A DNA stretch of 64,000 bases from Latrodectus hesperus (GCA_037975125.1 CM075850.1:71033890-71097889); one strand, 5' to 3'; shown: positions 1 through 13,959, counted from the first letter of the stretch. Made by a program: numbers and translations. Notes: generated from the letters alone by a model not told the origin.

Positions 1-535
1 CTTAGTTTTTCAAAATTCCTGTATCTTTTCTAAGATTATTTCAGAATCAAATTAGGTTTTACTTTGGATCATTGTTTTTTAGGCACATTTTTTTCTAATT
101 GTTGGGCTAAGCTCTTCAGTGGAGAAGATCCCATATTTGTTTTCAGCGACTTTAAAGAGTGGGAGGTGGGTGTTATGCATTTCTGTTTTCTATATGGGCA
201 TCTTTTGGTGTCTGACACAAGAGCTCTAATTTCTTCCATTGTGACACATGAACTTTGAAAAGTCTTTGCAAAAAATGTGTAGCAAATCTTCATAAGCATA
301 CAATATCACCATTAGCTTATGGTACATGCTTAGTGGTGTCAAATCTGCTTTATTAATAGTTATAAAAATAGACTAAATATATTTACTAATGTAATTATGC
401 AGTTGGCTTTTAAAATAACTCTTTTTTCACAACAATGAAAATTTTGAATACTTCACAATTTTTTTGAAATTTAATTACATTAAGTGATTTATTCATGAGC
501 ATTTAATGTAAATAATGATTTATATAAGAATAATA

Positions 536-790
536 TGGTTGGTGGTTTAATGGTAGCTCCGAAGGCACATGTCTGAAGTTCGGTTCTTGGGCTGAGCAAG
601 ATCGACTCCCCCTTTCATTCCTTCAATGGATTAATAAAACTGAGTTACAAACATGCTTGGAATTTAACACTGGGTTTTTTTGTTAGGCTGACCAACTAAG
701 CGGGACATCTGCTTCACATCCTAGGGATTTTGGTCTCAAAAACAGATGTGGGCACTATGAGCTTTGTCCCCACATATAACACACTGTCAT
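536..790 (+). mobile_element. tRNA-like SINE, third family
   Basis: TGGTGGTTTAATGGTAGC (A-box-like) and GAAGTTCGGTTCTTGGG (B-box-like) are followed by about 180 bp that is less AT-rich than the surroundings and runs out near CACATATAACACACTGTC. No second copy is in the window. The rest of 1-1089 is AT-rich intron of TBC1D31 with no coding sign. Confidence 0.45.
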
Positions 791-1089
791 AACACTGAGA
801 TTGATTTTAATATGATTGCTGAGTGCAATTATTTATTTAATTTAAATATTGTTTTAAATATATATTTTATAATAAAGAATATTATTAAAAATTCTTATTC
901 ATAAAAAAATTATGTATGGCACATAGATTACTAGATGTAAATAGCCAGAATTCAATTTTATAATGATTCTTTTAGTAACATAGCTAAGAGTTATTTAAAT
1001 GTTTCATAAATTTTTCATCAGAATTATAAATTCTTTATTAAAAATATAGATCAAAATAAATAATATAACAAGTAATGTATTGATTTCAG

Positions 1090-4000
1090 GTTTTTCATTT
1101 GGTCTCAGTTATTACAACTTCCACGAAATGAAGAAGCTTTTAAAATTCTTCATCAAGAATCTTTCAAAATCCAATCATTTGTAAAAGATTTTTCTTTCAT
1201 GAATCCTGGTGTCCAGAGAACATTTTTAAGGTATTTATTTCATTTTCTGTTGTTTTTAAGTCAATTTTAATTGATATCTCATCTTTTTACATTAAGGCTT
1301 TGTATTGAAACTGAAATGTAATTAATTATTTTATGATAATCAAAATTTGAATTTATATGCTTACTTGTAATTTTGATAATTTGAGAAGCAGATTTGAATT
1401 ATGATTTTTTCAAAGCAGAATTTCTCAAATTATGCTGCATTAAATACAAATTCAAATCCGCTGCAAAACATAAAAGTTTTGTTTTACAGGTAAAACAAAA
1501 AACATAATTTTTTATTTAAAATTATTATCCTTTGAATAATTTTAAGGTAAATAGTCTGTGTATTCTTTTGTGCTTTGAATGGCTTATCAAAAAGTATTTT
1601 ATAAAATATTTCTTGTCTTTTTCTATATGTGAAATCCAAATTTAAGGATTCAGTTCAGCTTGTACACGTTTTTTATTTATCAATCACCTGTGGTTAAAAT
1701 ATCCTAATAACATTTATTCATCTTAGAATTTCTCTTGAATAACCATTCTCTTGATGTTGTTTGTAAAACTTCAAAGAATATAAATTTATCTTTTTAATGT
1801 TTTGTTATAGTAATAATTCTTTTTTCCAACAAACTGGAACCAGAACCAGCTAAATATTTTTTTAAATCTTTTTCACTAAAACAGCTTTAAAATACTAAAT
1901 TTTATAAGAAAAAATACATTTGAAGTCTTTTTTGAAAGCATGAAGTTTGTGCTTATTCTTACATATGTTTGTAGAAATACACTGATTCAACTGTAAGAAA
2001 GGTTTAATATCTTTGGATATAATAAATATTTATGATCAAAAATGGTTTGTTTTTGTTAAAAATGAATACTTTATAAGAGAAATTTATTATTGTAAATGGG
2101 GAGAACCTATCATTGATGCTAACTGCATCATTGATGGTCAAGTCCAAAACATAGGAGTTCTAAACAATATAATATTTACCAAAAACTACTTAATTTTGCT
2201 GCTGATGCCAAGTAAAAGTATAAATTATATTTAGATGAATAAAAATAAAAAAGCAGCTGGTAATAGAAAGAAATTAAAAAGTATTTCTTGCAAGAAATTG
2301 ATGAACTGAAAAATCAAAAAGAAGTGTTTGTAAGATGACATATATAAACTTGAAAAATCTAGAATTGGAATTGCTGAGGAAGCTGAACGAACTGGTAAAT
2401 TAACAGTAATTGCAAAATCAAACATATGTCACTGTGGTGCTACAGTGAAGCAACATTTATTACTCAATATTAATAATGAATTAAAAGTGAAAGCTCAAGA
2501 GATGGAAACCTAGTATTTTCTAATAGCAATATTTTCTATGTATAAATAATCAAGAAATGTGAAAACCTATTAAATGATTAGAGAAATAGAAGAGTCTAGA
2601 ATATAGATGTGAAATTGTGTAGTTTTAAAGAGTTTGAAAGAGTGATAAAAACAGAAATGTAGACTTGCTTTTATTAAATAATAATTGGGAAAATAAGTCA
2701 CATCCTGGAAACTTTATCTAATTGTTTTTTTTTTAAATTTTGTTTTGAATATATAAATATATTTATTTGAAAAGAGATTATTATAGACATCCTGAAATAC
2801 TCAATAAATTAATAAATAGAAATATTATGAAGATGCTTAAAAACTCTAATAAAACCCATTATTTTATATAAGATACAATTCAGTAATGTAAAGAATACTG
2901 ATTATTTAAATAAAAATTTATTCAATAAAGGCTTTTGAAGCAATCATTAAATATAATTCTAACTTAAATAAAAAATTGAGAATTGTGGCATTTAATAATT
3001 ATAAGCATATTTAGTTAAGTATGATTTTTAAAATAAAATTAAATATTATTTAACATAAATGTCAATACCTCATGGAAATTTTTGATGTGACTCCTGGAAA
3101 GTTCCTTAAAACTCCTGGAATTTGATTCGTGGAAATCTATACAAACTCAGAGTAAAATATAAGTGTTGAATATGACTTTAGTATACATTAAAATGATAAT
3201 TTTTAATTAATAATTAATTAATAATAAAAAAATGAATTTTTTCTTTTGTAAATTTTTAATTATTTACTAAAAGGCAAAATAATGAAATTTTTTTCTTATT
3301 TTTCCTGTAAAATTATACAAATCATAACCTGAATCTAGAACAGATTATAAAGTTTTTACTGTGTCCAATTTTCTCTATTGGATATAATTTTATTATTATA
3401 TGTTGGATATATCAGGGGGACTAGAAAGAAATATCATTCTCTTGCATTAAATTCAGTCAAATGAATTTTTAATAAATCTTTATTTTTAATCTATAATATA
3501 ATCACCCTCATCAAAAACATTTTGCCATCTAGTAAGTAAATTTTTAATCCAGACAGATAAAAATGAATTAGTTTTTAAATGAAATATTTCAAGGTATTAT
3601 GGACATCATTCAAATTAAAAAAATTTTTGCCACTAAGAAAATGTTGCAAGGATCGGAATAAATGGAAATCCAAGACTGTGATATCAGCCGAGTATGGTTG
3701 GTGAGTCAATAACCCCGACTTCAAATCTTTTTTTTTTTTTTTTTTCAGAATTTGCTTTGCCTTGTAATGTTGCATATTGATGCCCTTTCTGTGGATAATT
3801 GGCAGATACTTTCTGATTAAAGATTGGTTCACTTGATCCAATTGTTTACAATAAAAGTCTACATTAACAGTTTATTCAGGTTTCAGCACTTCAAAGTGAA
3901 CTATTCCACAAATACTCCACCAAACACACAGAAGCGCTTTTTTGGGATGTAAGCCTAATTTTGCAGTACTTCGTGGTGATTCATTTAGAGAGAGCCTCTG

Positions 4001-7000
4001 CTTTTGCTTTTTGGATTTAATAGGATAGGATTCAATTTTCATCACCAGTGATTGAACTATAAAAAAATGGTTCTGTATGCAATATGTTGCACGTGATGGA
4101 TTGATTGAATTTGTTCTCTTCGGACAAATTATGGGGTACCCAAACATCTGCTCTGTTTATTTTTCCATTCTGCTCCAAATGTTTTTACATGGTCAACAAA
4201 AGTTAGTTAAGGGTGTTTGACAGTTCTTTGATTGTTTGACATGGATTTGCTTCCTCTTCTGTCCTTAGCTTGTTGTTGTCTAATGTTGTTGGTGTTCCCG
4301 ATTGATAGGAATCAGAGAGATCAAGATTACTAGATAAATTCATGACATTACTTTCTGGTATCCCTAATAGTTTTATTATATTTTATTCTAATTAAATCTT
4401 TCCTTCCTAGTTAGTATCAAAAATGAAAGAAATATTTATAATAATTTTTTGCTGAAATGCATATTAAGACTTATTTTAACATTATTACTGTCATTTTTAT
4501 TTATAAAATGTAGTTAGTAAGTATTTAATTAAATTTAACTGTTCAACCTGTAAGGCCATGGTGACCTGGTTGATAAGTGTATCTTTCTCATTATTAGAAG
4601 GTAGTGAGTTCAAATCGCGGCTTAATCGAAGATCTGTTGTGTTTGCTAGATACGGCTGGGACACATTAAAACTCAGTGTGGCCGCATTGTCCTCCAAATG
4701 AAATGATACTTCTTGGGGTGGCAGGCTAAGTATTGGAGGTCTTCTGCTTGGTCCCTGCTTCAAAATCCCGAAGACTCCACCCAGCTGCTTCTATCTAACT
4801 GGTAAAGCCCAACTCAGGGCTAGGTACAAGGAAGCATTCAGGTGTAATATATCAACAACAATTCAACCTATGCTTCCTATTTTAAAAGTGTTTCACATCT
4901 GAAAATGTTTTAATTCCTAAAACTTTTTAAAACTAAAAATTCTTTAATTTTTATTAAATAACAGTTTAAATTTTGTCATTAGATAAATGTTAATATGTTA
5001 GCATTATGTCAGCATTACTCAAAACTACTCACAAGATGTTTTTCAACCTTAAATTTAAAGTTTGAATTTGTTTAATAAGCTATAGACATTTTATTTCTAT
5101 GTTTGATAAAAACTGTTTAATTTTGGTTGGAAAATATTAAAGACTGTTATTATCATTTATTTTTCTAACTTATCATATTGTCATTTACTCTAAAAGTATC
5201 CATGTACATTTTTCTGAAACTTATAAAATATCACTGGTTTTTATTTTATACTTTACAAATATAAAATTAATACAGGATTTTGAATTTGTGCATTCTATTT
5301 GAAAAATAAAATATTTTAAAGTTCTGATGCATCTTATAAATTTAACTGTTTTTAAGTACTCAGAATAGGATATTCATTTACAATAATAATTTGTTAAATA
5401 TACTTAAAAGCTTTTCAAAAAATCTATACTAAATCTTTTTTAATAAAAATTGTTTTTTAAATTTCTTTGCTTTCCTAATTGTCTTGTACCAGCATCTAGA
5501 ACCAATAAATCACTTTTTAAATACAAAACTCCCCCCACCCTTTTTTTTTACTTAGCATTGAAACTTGAAACTTGGACATTTTTTAACTGTATAATTATAA
5601 AAAGCTATGTATGATAAAGATAAAAAAGGTGTTTCCTAATATGATATAAATTTCTTAAATAAAACTAGTATATTATTTTTAAACTTATTTACAAAATTTA
5701 AAGTTGTATTTCTAAAATGCTTTTAAGATGTTTATTTTTGCTTTTGGTGTATTCTTATGAGATAGTTAATGGATTAAAATATTTGTTTCTCATTTGTAAA
5801 TTATGCTATTTATTACCATAAAACATCTTAACTTTGTATTAATTTTTTTAAATAATAAAAATTATGTCATTGCATTATTTTAGGTTAATGTCTATGCTTG
5901 TTTGCTGGCATCCAGTGATAGAAGAAATGGATTATTTTCAGTGTTTAGTTTTTCCTTTCATTAAAATTTTACATAAAAATTCTATTATGTGTTTCGAAAT
6001 TTTAATCACATTAATAAGTAAGTGGATAACTAAAAGTATTTTAAAACAAATTGCATATTTATTAAAAGCAGTTCTTAATTATTTTGCTTCAGTTTTATTT
6101 TTATATGAAATAGTTTTGGTTAATGTAAATTAATATTTCCCTTTTTACTAACGCTTGCAAATCCTTTTAATTTATTTTGCAATTTTATTGAAATCTCAAA
6201 AAATAGGTGACAAACATAAATTATTACTCACTCTTTTTATTTTTCAGAGGAATATGCAATTAAAAATTTAATTGTAGAAGAGAATATATCTATAAAAATA
6301 ATTATTTCTCATGTTGCTCTATGCAGTTAAAATCTTATGTGTCAATATTAATTGAAATGTTTCTGATTTTTTTAAATAATGTTAAGTTAATTTAACAATA
6401 CTTTAACTAAAAGTTAATGTATGTATTTCTGAAAGTTAATTTTAGCATTAAATGAATATTTTAATATGTTATGAATTCGTTTGTGCTCTATCATTGTGTG
6501 TATGATTATTTTGTCATTTCAGGCAATTGGTGTCAAAATTGGTTTCTCTTTTCTCCTTTTCCCCCTTTTAATATTTTATGTGCAGTTGAAAATATAATTT
6601 CCTTTCATGATCGTGAATTAATGATTCATTTTATGCAACACAATGTTTCTTCTGAGGTAACATGTTCATATTTATTTCATGTATACACTTTATTATTACC
6701 CAAAATTTATTGTAGAATAGTATGGTATATTACATTGTTCTGATAAAAAGACAATGTTTCTTCATCATATTTTTTTCAGATTTATGCTTGGTCCCTTATT
6801 AAAACATCATTCTCGGAAGTTTTTAACAAAAAGGAGTGGTTGAAGTTCTGGGATAATGTATTTTCTAACTCATTAGCTTTTCTTTTATATGCCGTGGCAG
6901 GTTTTAATATAGTTATGCGTTCTGTTCTTCTCCAGTGCAATTCTTCTGAACAGTTTAAGGTTATTGAATTTTTATTTTATAAAAATACCAATTTTAAAAC

Positions 7001-10000
7001 AAAAAACTTAACTTTTATTATTTCTTACATATTTATATATGTATATCGCATATGTGTTCTATTTTTATCTTGTTTTTTCTCTTTACATTTTATTTATATG
7101 TAATGTGTATGAGTACATTCATAAAAAAGCAAATGTATGTATGTTTTATACAGAATATGAATTGAAATCTCTTTATTTTTATTTCTCAAAAAAGAAATTA
7201 TATGAGAAATAACTTATTAAAATTTAATTCTTTCAGATGTGTCAGCTAAAAAAATAATTATGATGATAATTATTTTTTAAAATTATGCTGCATTTCTCTT
7301 TAATTAGGAAAAACTCATAAATTACTTAAATATTGATAAATGTTATAAACGATTATGCATTGCATAAAAGTTACTGACTTGTATTTTGCATCCAAAAAGC
7401 TTTTAATAAAGAGTATTTTATTAGGTCGTAAATGATTTTTCCTTATAACAGTCATTTGAAATCGTAATTTATTTTATCTTTATTTTACTTTTTTCTGTTT
7501 TTTAGTTACTTATCATTAATTATTCTTATTTGTGTGTTTTAAGAATTATTTAAATATAAATTAAAATAATCTCAAATATTAATATAAATTTATCTGAAAA
7601 ATATTTTTTTCTTTTATCTTTCAGAGCAATTTTCAAAAGCATGGTATTTCAGCAACCATGTTATTAAAAAAAACATACTATTTACAATCTACTTCTCCCA
7701 AAAATATTAATCCGAGCAATATAATAGGCTCATTTTCTTCAATACCTAAAGGTGCATATCCTTCTTTCTTTCAAATGTCTCAAATGAAAATTGATTTACA
7801 GGTAATTATTAAATTGCTTACTTATGCAAATCAGTAACATATATTATTCAGATTCCTTTTTATTATATCGATTATTTTAACTGATTTTTTTATATTTTAT
7901 TATCAAGAGACTTTTTATATAATTGAACACTTTTTTGCATTTATTTTTGTTCTTTAAATTGTTGCATTTATTATAATACAAACTATAAATTCTAGCTATG
8001 GTACAATATATATATTCATCCAACAACTGAAATATAATATCAATTTCATTGCCTGCTCTGATATTAATTTTTTTTATTTATAGAATAAAGTTAAGTTCTC
8101 AATTATATCTTTTGAAGATTAAATCAACATAGGATATTTATGTAAATTATTTTGACATCAAAATTTACAATGAGTAGTCTATTTGTTTATGAGAAAACTT
8201 CTCTTGGAGGGTAAACTGAAAAACAACATGTATATTGAACTTATCTAATGCTCAAAATTTTCTCTCATTTTTGGTCAAATAAGTGAATCTATATTCACTT
8301 TTTAATGATAAATTTTCCTTTTGAATCTCTTATATTATACCAAATTTATAGTTGCCTTGCTTATCAAACAGTTACAATTTTTCAATATCTATGCCTTTTT
8401 AAGTTAATGTTTTGGAGAATTTTTCCCTCATAATCTTATTTATCTCATCCAAGTTTCCTAATTATTCCTTATTTATTTCTTCCAACTTAATCTGCTAAAA
8501 ATGACACATTAAGTTATTATTAGAAACTTAAGATTTATATGTTTTTGAATCTGATGTTTGTTTAGAAGTTTTTGATGTCTATTTAAGAATAGGATGTAGG
8601 CAGCCGATGTTAATACAAAGAGAAACCATTGATAAATATTTAATTTAAAGCTTAAAGTATTTTTATTTAAAATTGTTTTTACTATCAAGGCTCACTTTTT
8701 AAATTAAAAAGTTATTGCACAAATTCAAAAAAGGAGTAACTTGGCTATTTTCATAATTCTGAAATATATGAATATTAAATCTTGAAGCCAATGCAAAAGT
8801 GTTAAACAATTTCCTGAAAAAATTATTATTTATTTATTTTTAGAATTAATGCAAATTAATAAATTATAAGTTATTCAGAACAAAAAATTAAAGTTCTTTT
8901 AAAGTGTTCTATAATATGAATATCAGTGTTATTTATTCAGAAAATTTCAATCTTTTTATTGTATGCCCTATATATCATGTTAAAAAATTTTATGTACATT
9001 ATATATTTATCAATTTTCTGTAACTTAAAGTACATGCAGGATCTGATTACCATTTCTAAAAATGTGCTCTTGTACTAATTACATAGTTTCAAGACGAGGT
9101 TTTTTAATAATTTTTTCCTTTTCATTTCATAATTGTTTAAATATATGTTAAAATAATTATTTTTTATATTTTGCTTGATTAAAAAGTGGAAATAAACATT
9201 TGATAGACATTTGCACTTGATGTTTGTGACTACTTTTGTAACCTCTTATTTTTAAAATTATATGATTGGATTACATTAATAATAAATGCACTTTTCCTAT
9301 TGGCACTTATTTTATGTAACAAGAAAAGAGACAATATATTGCTTAGTTCAGTTGGTAATGGAATTGAATTAAGTATTTAATAATACTGATTGCTAAAAAA
9401 TACTGACAAAATCTACTTTAAAAGTACATATTTTATTCATCGTGATTTGACATTTTTTAAAAATTTTGTTGCTCATTCATAAATATGTATCAACATATAT
9501 CACTATGATTTACACATTTTTACATTTCAATTTTTTTACAAAGGCATAATTATTTTAAGTAATCATTATTTAAAATCTAAGACTTTCTTTATAAATTAAT
9601 TTAGACTATCACCAGAAAGAAAATAATAGATCAAGAAATTGATTATATAAAACAAAGGTAAGTATTTTTCCATTTCAAACTTTTCCTTTTGAATTTCTTT
9701 AAATGTTATTTTGAAAAATTATTGTAATGATAATAATGGATTTTAGGGAAGATTCCTTAGAAATCAAAAGCAATTATTTGAAAGAACTGCAAAAGTTGCA
9801 GATTCTCCGTCGTGAATTGTTAATAAAGTCATTTGAGCTAAAGGTAGATATAATTTAAATTAGTTTCACTTACTTTTTTGTTGTATTTTTTATAAAAATG
9901 TTTTGTGTCTTCTAGGATTCTGAAGCTTTGGATGTATTAAATGCAAAAGTTACCAAAGTGCAAAACTTAATTCAAGAAAATTTAACCAATCAGGTATTGA

Positions 10001-10203
10001 TACTCAAGTGGCATTTAATGATTTTTCACATGGAAATTTAATGTCATTTTTGTTATAACTTTCAATTCTTAGATTTTATTATTCTTTTTTATTTCATTTT
10101 ATTCTTCTACATAAATCAAAAAGAATAGTTCATATTAATTATTTTTGCTTTATGTAGACTTGGTAATTAAATAATGTTAAATAGCAATATATATATATAT
10201 ATA

Positions 10204-10239
<36 letters not shown>

Positions 10240-10247
10240 CGTGCGTG

Positions 10248-10309
<62 letters not shown>

Positions 10310-13300
10310 AATATCAAGTAATTTATGCATTTTTTCTAATTTGAAATTTTTACTATATAATTAAATGTTTTTACTGACAAAATCTAGTGTATGTATATTT
10401 AATTATTTTAGTCAATGTACGGAAAAAATGTTAATGTGCTATTGTTCAATTTTGAAAGTATTAACAGTAATTTCTACAAACTATTATTTCAATGTAAACA
10501 TGATTTAACTTTCATCTAACTCTTACTTGATTCTAAGTGAACACAACAGCATTACAAGGAGTTGGAACTTGCTATAAATATTCGGTTTTTCATTACATTA
10601 AGTCTATTGTAACCAGTAGTCAACATAAAAAATTAAAATCAGATGAATGAATTAAGTGATATTTGAAGTGCATTATTACAAATTAAGAGTAAATAACCAA
10701 ATAGTTTGACATAGAAACAAGTTGAAATAGTGTAAGTGGAATTCGTCTTTCATAAGGATGGCAGTTAAAATATATCTAATTATATTTAAAGAACATGCAC
10801 TGATTCTAAGGTTGCCTGACTTAGTAACACTTCTGATTAATGTAAAAGAATTTATCAGCAAATGTAGAAGGATTTTTTGGCAGTCAAGTTTGTGTGTTAC
10901 TCATATTTACTGTACTATTCAGGCAGAACTAAATCCAACTCAGAACTTATCAAAGTCAAACATTCCCTAGCCTTTCGATCACTAAAATGAAAATACTAAA
11001 ATTACTGCACAAGGAGTGTCCAAATTTGAAAAATTGCGCATTCATTATTACCATTTTGTGCATTGTTGTTTGATAAACAGTTGCGATTGTGATTTCTAAA
11101 ACTATCTCTATTTTTGGTTAGCAGCTTTTCTTCACTGTAAATATCCTTTCTATATCTCTTAAATACATTGACGTACTTTTCCCATAAATTGTACTGATAA
11201 AAGAATGTCAAAGGAACATGTTTACCCATAAAAGTGTCTTCAGTTCTATTGTTATTTCGATGATAAAAAGAATTTGACTAATGATGCTGAGTTAAAATGT
11301 TTTATATTCAATGTTTAATGAAGCCAGTATTAGGAATAAAATTGCTTGAAGTGCTAATTATAAAAGCTGGTTAGTTTTGTCACCCCATCATTTAAAGTAT
11401 GTATGAATTTTTACTTCAGAAATAAAAGTCACTAGCTCAAACAAATAAGCATACAAAATGTAATTGTTATTTAGTAATATTTTTATTGGTAGAAACTAAA
11501 CATCTGCGTCTATAAATGACTATGTTTTATACAAAATTGATTTATCATCATTATTCATTTATATATTCAAATATTATGGGTTGCACATTCCTTGTTAGAC
11601 AATACATTACTGGTTTTGCATAGCATTATAAATCTTTCAATGATTGGAACAAAAATGAACCAAAATTTTTCTTTTTTACAAAAACAGGATCCTGCCATGT
11701 ACTTATTCCTTTTCAAGAAAACCCAGTCATTATAGATTATATTGATTGCGTTATATATATGTTTCTTAGAATGTGAGCTTTGAATGTTTTAATGATAGTA
11801 TGCCTTTTAAGAGTGTGATCACTATCACACTATATCAAATATACAGTGATACAATACATATATGAATCAAATATACAGTGTTTGTATATTTGATTCAAAA
11901 TTGTGTCAAATTTTGTTTTTGTATCAAATATACAGTGTTCACCTATTTTTTACCAAATTATGATTAAATGAAACATACCTTCTTAGAAAATTACTGTTAT
12001 GCTTTTACAGATATAGTAAACATATATTTCAAGTTTTCTTCAGGGAAATTTTATTTCAGTTTAAAAACTGATGATACACATTCTGTATTAAAATTAAAAG
12101 GATTATATCCTTGCATGTGGGTTCTTAATTTGTTGACTTAGCAACCTAATTTAAATTTAATAAATCTTTCAATTCTTACCTTGTACAGTGCTCCTTTATT
12201 TTAATTACGTATATTAAGATATGTTTTTTACTAATAACATTCAATTTGAAAGCAACAAACATGGATTTGTTTTAACCATTTTACACCCATATGCAAAAAA
12301 AATTTCATTTTAGAAATATATTCTAATGTATAAATGTCAGTTTTCTGTAAATTTACAATTTAAAAAAGTATTTGTTTAAATGTAAATCTTAGAAGCATTT
12401 TATACTTTTTCAGATAGGAATGTTAAAAGAAAGAATTGGTGAAAATATTCTGTTTGAAGATATTAAGGTGAGAGTTTTTGAAAACTATTTAATTATTTTA
12501 TATACTTATATTAGTAAAGTGCCTTTCACATCAAAGCAAGCTCTTGCTTCTTGAATCTAGAACTATCCCGAGAGCTGAATAAGAACTTTCAGCTCTACTT
12601 CTGTAAGTTTTATTCCCATCTTAGATGTGAATATCTGTAGTGATTTTGAATCCACTTTTAACTGTAAATCTTGATCAAATTATACTGCCAATCATGAACA
12701 CAAAAATAAACTAAAGCATGCATTTAGTCTCACAAAATGTGCTTTGAATCAGCAGAAATGTAGTTTGAGATTAGTATTGTAATTCTTCCTATTAAGTTAA
12801 AAGATATTCTCAACTCACATTGATGCCAACAGATTTCTCTAATATTATATAAATTTACATATTTAAAATAAGATGGGTAAATTTTAAAACATATTGTTTA
12901 TGATGTTGTTTAATATTAAAGTGTTTCAATTCATTATATTGTTTTTAATTTTATTGCATCATTAAAATTTTAAAAAATGAATGTCAAATACTAGTGAAAA
13001 TAAAATAATATAAATGATATTTTCTTGATAAATTTATGTTGTAGTATATTTATCAATGTAGTATATATTTTTTAATTATGACTATATAGTTAGCAGTTTT
13101 AATTACAAATTAATATTATTCAGTGTAATGCAGCATAAATTGGAGTAAATGGGTCAAACAATGCTTTAGAAATTAACTTTTAAATTATAAAGACAAATGA
13201 AATTTCTTTAAAGTAGATTAATTCAAAATTTTATCCCCATGTTCTCAGTTGCATGTGATAGAGCTTCTTTTTAATATACATTTATAAGAAACTAATTATT

Positions 13301-13959
13301 TGACTTGGTTTTTGATGTTTAGTAGGGAAACCTTTTTATGAAGGCAGTACAATTTATTTAATATCCTTTAGTTATTTTCTAATTCCTTCAAATATGTAAT
13401 TGAAATTCGTATTAATTTACTTTAATTTTTTCATAAGTTTAAATAGATTTTTCTATTTGATAAATTCATAGATTTTTTAGAAATTTGATGGAGTTTTTTT
13501 TTACATTAATAATAAATGCTTATAATAGAACAGTTGAGCACTTAAATACTATAATTCTAGTTACTAGAAATATTGTTTTCTGTACTATTAAAGTTGTTTT
13601 AAAAAGTAAAAATAATTTGAGAAAACTGAATAAATTAGCATTTATATTACACGAAACTAGAATATATAACTGGATTTATAAAATAAAAATTCCAAAAATA
13701 TTCTGTGAATTCAAAACATTTTTCATTTATTTTCTAAGATATAAATTGGTTTTGAAATTTCATTTAAGTTTCTTTCTTTTTATAAGCACTGTGTTATTAC
13801 TATTATTTATACATTTAAGCTGGCTTAACTCTTCTTATTTTTATATTTTATGTATTTGGAAAATAAAAGATTTCGTTTGAACAAATTATATTTTAGGAGT
13901 CTAAGAAGAAATACTTTGAATTTCAAGACTATGTGAAGAAATTAAAATATAAAAAGTAA
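1090..13959 (+). CDS. TBC1D31: TBC1D31 (WDR67)-like protein, C-terminal half, 10 exons; 5' part outside window
   Basis: Exons read at 1090-1230, 5884-6017, 6523-6656, 6780-6959, 7625-7801, 9605-9657, 9747-9843, 9916-9993, 12414-12467 and 13897-13959 (TAA stop). Every junction has AG/GT signals and phases chain without a break, giving 369 residues. The exons from FIWSQLLQLP through WCQNWF, SFHDRELMIHF, EEWLKFWDNVF-like and PKGAYPSFFQ match the TBC domain order of vertebrate TBC1D31, here written as NKKEWLKFWDNVFSN. Charged helical exons (9605-12467) correspond to the coiled-coil tail, which is much shorter than in mammals, ending in YVKKLKYKK. In vertebrates the protein is a centriolar-satellite/cilium factor with a TBC (Rab-GAP-like) domain; GAP activity is not shown here. 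The N-terminal WD repeats must lie upstream of base 1. Family assignment is by recalled similarity; exon limits are directly read. Confidence 0.9.
2334..2513 (+). pseudogene. Coding-like fragment, charged/coiled-coil, origin unknown
   Basis: An open stretch of 59 codons ending at TAG: DDIYKLEKSRIGIAEEAER, TGKLTVIAKSN, ELKVKAQEMET. Upstream (2240-2330) similar Lys/Glu-rich sequence continues in other frames with stops, so it looks like a decayed gene or transposon fragment. It lies inside the 1231-5883 intron and does not fit TBC1D31. I do not recognise the family. Confidence 0.4.
3412..4367 (-). mobile_element. Mariner (Tc1/mariner) relic, internally deleted
   Basis: Ends are similar inverted repeats: TCAGGGGGACTAGAAAGAAA on the left, and TTAGGGATACCAGAAAGTAA read inward from the right. 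Each is flanked by TA. Minus-strand translation gives the helix-turn-helix region (SGTPTTLDNNKLRTEEEANP, then a frame break and KHLEQNGKINRADVWVPH), an AKLGLHPKKALLCVWW block, and the C-terminal LLTHQPYSADITVLDFHLF and QHFLSGKNFFNLNDVHN. The canonical SPDLAPSD-type catalytic block is degraded. Frames are broken by an A/T run (about 3729-3746) and stops. At 956 bp it is about 0.3 kb short of a usual mariner, with the loss at the 5' end of the transposase gene. It lies in a TBC1D31 intron and is non-autonomous. Confidence 0.85.
4551..4853 (+). mobile_element. tRNA-derived SINE, family A
   Basis: A tRNA-like head (A-box-like GACCTGGTTGATAAGTG, B-box-like GAGTTCAAATCGC) is followed by a body shared with 62979-63265: CATTAAAACT, GGGGTGGCA, GGAGGTCTTCT, GACTCCACCC, CTATCTAACTGGTA, CAGGGCTA. 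It is in a TBC1D31 intron. Confidence 0.7.
7802..9604. other. TBC1D31 intron, nothing recognised
   Basis: AT-rich intron without repeats or frames that stand out. The same holds for the introns 6960-7624 and 12468-13896; the latter contains a 131-codon AT-driven frame (13485-13880) with no domain. Confidence 0.6.
10187..10308. repeat. (AT)n-(GT)n microsatellite
   Basis: About 18 bases of AT, then GT repeats with a short GC-containing interruption (GCGTGCGTGCGTGC). A minus-strand poly-His/Thr frame across it is an artefact. Confidence 0.98.
11811..11937. repeat. Triplicated 15-mer with two hairpins
   Basis: ATCAAATATACAGTG occurs at 11834, 11866 and 11923. GAATCAAATATAC (11864-11876) pairs with GTATATTTGATTC (11884-11896), and GTGTGAT pairs with ATCACAC at 11812-11830. 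It lies in the 9994-12413 intron of TBC1D31, which otherwise holds a GT microsatellite and plain AT-rich DNA. Confidence 0.8.

Noticed and set aside
69..299. Minus-strand 76-codon frame with KSLKTNMGSSPLKSLAQQLE, possibly a transposase helix-turn-helix
   Set aside because: Too short, no neighbouring transposase blocks or terminal repeats found.
10139..10330. Thr/His-repeat frame on the minus strand
   Set aside because: Translation of a GT microsatellite.
13485..13880. 131-codon plus-strand frame just before the last TBC1D31 exon
   Set aside because: Ile/Phe/Lys/Leu-rich, no motif, and placed inside an intron whose flanking exons join in frame without it.
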